Below the pieces are notes generated by a model that was not told where the DNA came from, searched no databases, and saw only the letters and a list, made by a program, of their open reading frames with translations. Position numbers and translations under genes: made by a program. Of a stretch of DNA of 33,153 nucleotides, positions 31,278 to 33,153 are shown in pieces. This stretch comes from Gemmatimonadales bacterium (GTDB lineage: Bacteria; Gemmatimonadota; Gemmatimonadetes; Gemmatimonadales; GWC2-71-9). The stretch's first letter is position 1; each line of letters starts with the position of its first letter. Location: NCBI GenBank assembly GCA_025928645.1, contig JAICJD010000018.1:1-33153 (forward strand), in the 5' to 3' direction.

Positions 31278-31691
31278 TCACATCGCCCACCCCATCAACC
31301 CCGCCGCCAGCACCGCCAGCACGAAGGCCGTGAGCGCGGCGTAGGTGCGGTCGCGCTGCTCGAGAAAGGCGATGAGCGACGCGCCCACCCGCGCCACCGG
31401 GGTAGCGATGAGCACCAGCAGGCCGGCCATGATCATGGCCCGCCCGCGAAAATGCACCGCGCCGTCGACGATGCCTCCCACCTGGCGCAGGTTGACCGGC
31501 TCGCCGGTAAAGAGACGGCCCGGAGGCGGCGCGCTGCCGTGTTCCATCAGGTAGCGCGCGCCCCCGGCGGCCACCACGATCGCGGCCAGGATCACACCGG
31601 CCCGGAGCAGATGACCGAGCACGGCCTCGATGGCCTCGTCCGCCCACACGTGCGGCGGCCCGGGCGGGCTAGAACCGGCCGGCGACGCCAT
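31278..31691 (-). CDS. DUF1634 membrane protein
   Basis: 137 residues. DUF1634 proteins are small inner-membrane proteins usually encoded next to TauE/SafE permeases. Three hydrophobic segments are visible: LLRAGVILAAIVVAAGGARY (about 29-48), AMIMAGLLVLIATPVARVGA and YAALTAFVLAVLAAGLMGWA. The conserved FTGEPVNLRQVGGIVDGAVH lies between the first two. ATG 31691 overlaps the end of the permease gene by 23 nt, indicating coupling; a GTG a little downstream could also serve. It is probably an accessory subunit of the neighbouring transporter; the role is unproven. Confidence 0.88.
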   Translation of the reverse strand: MASPAGSSPPGPPHVWADEAIEAVLGHLLRAGVILAAIVVAAGGARYLMEHGSAPPPGRLFTGEPVNLRQVGGIVDGAVHFRGRAMIMAGLLVLIATPVARVGASLIAFLEQRDRTYAALTAFVLAVLAAGLMGWAM

Positions 31692-32502
31692 GCACGATCA
31701 TCTGGATCGCGAGCACCCCGATCACCAGCGCGAACACGGCGCGGAGAGCCGCGGAGCGGGTCCGGGTCAGCACCCGCGCGCCCACCATCGAGCCGCTGAG
31801 CACGCCGAGCATGACCGGCATCGCGATGCCGGGGTCGATGTACCCTCTCGCCAGGTAGATGCCGGCGCTCGCCGCGGCGGTCACGCCGATCATGAAGTTG
31901 CTCGTGGTGGTGGACACCTTGAACGGCAGGCACATCGCCTGGTCCATCGCCAGCACCTTCAAGGCCCCCGAGCCGATGCCGAGCAGGCCCGACAGCGCGC
32001 CGGCTCCGAACATGAGGCCGAAGCCGAGCGGCACGCGCTGCACGTGGTACTCGCGCTCGCCGTCCAGCGACGGGTAGGTCCCGTCCAGCCGCAGCCGCAC
32101 CGCCAGCGGATCGCGGGTACCGACGATGTGCTCCTGGCGCGGCCGCGACGCGACGAACGCCGAGTAGAGCAGCACCAGGCCGAGCACGACGCCGAGCAGG
32201 CTGGTGGAGATGAGGCCGGCGAGTGAGGCGCCGACGACCGCCCCGACCGTCGTCGCGACCTCGAGGAACATCCCGACCCGGATGTTGGTGAACCCCTGCC
32301 GCACGTACGCCGCCGCCGCCCCCGACGACGTGGCGATGACCGAGACCAGCGAGGCCCCCACCGCATAGCGGAAGTCCACGCCGAAGAGCAGGGTCAGCAT
32401 GGGCACGATCACCACCCCGCCTCCCAGCCCCGTCAGTGCGCCGAGCAGTCCTGCCAGCAGAGATCCGAGAGCGACCAGCAGCGTGAAGGTCGTGGTAGTC
32501 AC
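31669..32502 (-). CDS. TauE/SafE family sulfite/organosulfonate exporter-type permease
   Basis: 277 residues from GTG 32502, where the first membrane helix begins (TFTLLVALGSLLAGLLGALT). The family moves sulfite, sulfoacetate or other anions across the inner membrane. Diagnostic features are the duplicated GxGGGxxxVPxL-like motifs: GALTGLGGGVVIVPMLTLLF near residues 18-37 and GALSGLLGIGSGALKVLAMD in the second half. FRYAVGASLVSVIATSSGAA and FKVSTTTSNFMIGVTAAASA also match, and there are about eight helices. It is paired with DUF1634 in an overlapping operon and is divergent from the porin-like gene. The transported anion cannot be read from sequence. Confidence 0.92.
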   Translation of the reverse strand: MTTTTFTLLVALGSLLAGLLGALTGLGGGVVIVPMLTLLFGVDFRYAVGASLVSVIATSSGAAAAYVRQGFTNIRVGMFLEVATTVGAVVGASLAGLISTSLLGVVLGLVLLYSAFVASRPRQEHIVGTRDPLAVRLRLDGTYPSLDGEREYHVQRVPLGFGLMFGAGALSGLLGIGSGALKVLAMDQAMCLPFKVSTTTSNFMIGVTAAASAGIYLARGYIDPGIAMPVMLGVLSGSMVGARVLTRTRSAALRAVFALVIGVLAIQMIVHGVAGRF

Positions 32503-32564
32503 GGCAGGATCATCGCCACGACCCCCGCGCGAGTCCAGGGCCCGTGAGGACCTCAAGCGTACGC

Positions 32565-32582
32565 GGTTTACGAGGCTGTTAC
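32565..32582 (+). promoter_or_regulatory. Pho-box-like direct repeat (GGTTTAC-4 nt-CTGTTAC)
   Basis: Two 7-nt units, GGTTTAC and CTGTTAC, are spaced with the 11-bp period of PhoB half-sites. The second unit matches the enterobacterial consensus CTGTCAT well; the first shares only part. It lies about 110 nt upstream of the porin-like gene and beyond the PhoBR-like pair. A third GTTTAC occurs at 32617-32622, out of phase. Weak evidence. Confidence 0.3.
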
Positions 32583-32691
32583 ATCCGCGCCGCGCGCGCG
32601 TGACGGGACAGGGGGTGTTTACACGGCGTCAGCGCGGGCCGCCCGGCCCCCTGCTGAAGCCCGAGGCGGCACACCCTATCACGAGGTGCAG

Positions 32692-33153
32692 ATGCGTCTT
32701 GCTGCGAAGTTGGCCGGCCTGCTGGTCCTCTTCGGCGCCGCCGCGCGGACGGCCGCCGCGCAGGGCACACCGCCGCCGACGCCGAGCGTCACGGTCGGGG
32801 GCGTGGTCTACGCGCAGTATCTCTACCAGCTCAGGGACACCGCCGACCACGCCAACAACTTCGATATCACCCGCTCGTACATCAACGTGATCGGCAAGTT
32901 CGCGGGCGGCCTCGGCACCCGCGTGACCGCGGACATCTACCGGAACGCCGACAACTCGCTCGCCTACCGGCTCAAGTACGCCTACGCCGCGTTCACGCCC
33001 GACGGCAGCCCCCTGACCTTCAAGCTCGGTGAGATCCACACGCCCTGGCTCGACTGGGAGGAGGCGCTGTGGGACTACCGCATGCAGGGACAGATGGCGA
33101 TGGAGCGCGGCGGCTACATCTCCAGTTCCGACTTCGGCGCCGGGATCGACGGG
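32692..33153 (+). CDS. Porin-like outer-membrane protein (3' end outside window)
   Basis: The first 154 codons are visible; the frame is open at the window end. ATG 32692 follows a clear ribosome site GAGGTG at 32683-32688. A signal peptide ends near RTAAAQ. The mature part opens with VTVGGVVYAQYLYQL, a first barrel strand, then NNFDITRSYINVIGKFAGGL and TRVTADIYRNADNSLAYRLK, alternating strands as in phosphate-selective or general porins. ITRSYINV and GEIHTPWLDWEEALWDYRMQ also look like porin turns. Substrate cannot be told; phosphate or phosphonate uptake is possible given the PhoBR-like genes upstream, but that is inference. Confidence 0.7.
   Translation, partial: MRLAAKLAGLLVLFGAAARTAAAQGTPPPTPSVTVGGVVYAQYLYQLRDTADHANNFDITRSYINVIGKFAGGLGTRVTADIYRNADNSLAYRLKYAYAAFTPDGSPLTFKLGEIHTPWLDWEEALWDYRMQGQMAMERGGYISSSDFGAGIDG

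Noticed and set aside
29482-31647. A 721-codon minus-strand open frame
   Set aside because: Antisense to the histidine kinase, whose H, N and G boxes are all in the plus frame.

Overview
The window is high-GC bacterial chromosome, about 70% GC by eye, with tightly packed genes and many 4-nt start/stop overlaps (GTGA, ATGA). I see no rRNA, tRNA, CRISPR array, transposase or phage gene. Gene content, signal-peptide proteins with PPLVTDDPGTPG-type starts, and candidate leaderless promoters (TANNNT 6-9 nt before ATG) would suit Gemmatimonadota or a similar high-GC phylum. That is inference; no single marker in the window settles it.

Layout. 1-1980 (-) is the 5' part of a secreted M1 metallopeptidase. 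2368-8054 (+) is a chromate operon: chrB split into two genes, then chrA. It continues without a break into an ornithine cyclodeaminase/mu-crystallin-type dehydrogenase, an M20 dipeptidase and a YncE-like lipoprotein. 8116-13021 (-) is the translation and secretion block ffh-rpsP-rimM-trmD-rplS-rnhB plus a putative outer-membrane protein. 13077-14585 (-) is a galactose-oxidase-like lipoprotein with all the copper-radical residues. 14669-14945 (+) is a broken IclR regulator. 15042-17831 (+) pairs a DUF445 membrane protein with a permuted ATP-grasp enzyme, ending in a strong bidirectional hairpin.

17863-20664 (-) runs RNA methyltransferase, prepilin peptidase, HExxH lipoprotein. thiD (20668-21474, +) starts 3 nt from the divergent methyltransferase. 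21446-28283 (-) is a complete purine-nucleotide scavenging set: a tandem (two-unit) exported 5'-nucleotidase, a small ThiS/MoaD-like protein, adenosine deaminase, CNT nucleoside transporter and purine nucleoside phosphorylase. Read in order, it would strip phosphate from nucleotides outside the cytoplasm, import nucleosides, deaminate adenosine and release the base. 28455-31248 (+) is an ArsR-type regulator overlapping a PhoB/PhoR-like two-component pair. 31278-32502 (-) is DUF1634 plus a TauE/SafE exporter. From 32692 (+) a porin-like protein begins and runs off the window.

Two intergenic repeat families stand out. One is a REP-like inverted repeat (core CCCGAGCGGAGCGAGGGACC), present as two full hairpins and two fragments. 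The other is a set of short GGACGG-cored tandem tracts; one reaches into the 5' end of trmD and two bracket the DUF445/ATP-grasp pair in opposite orientation.
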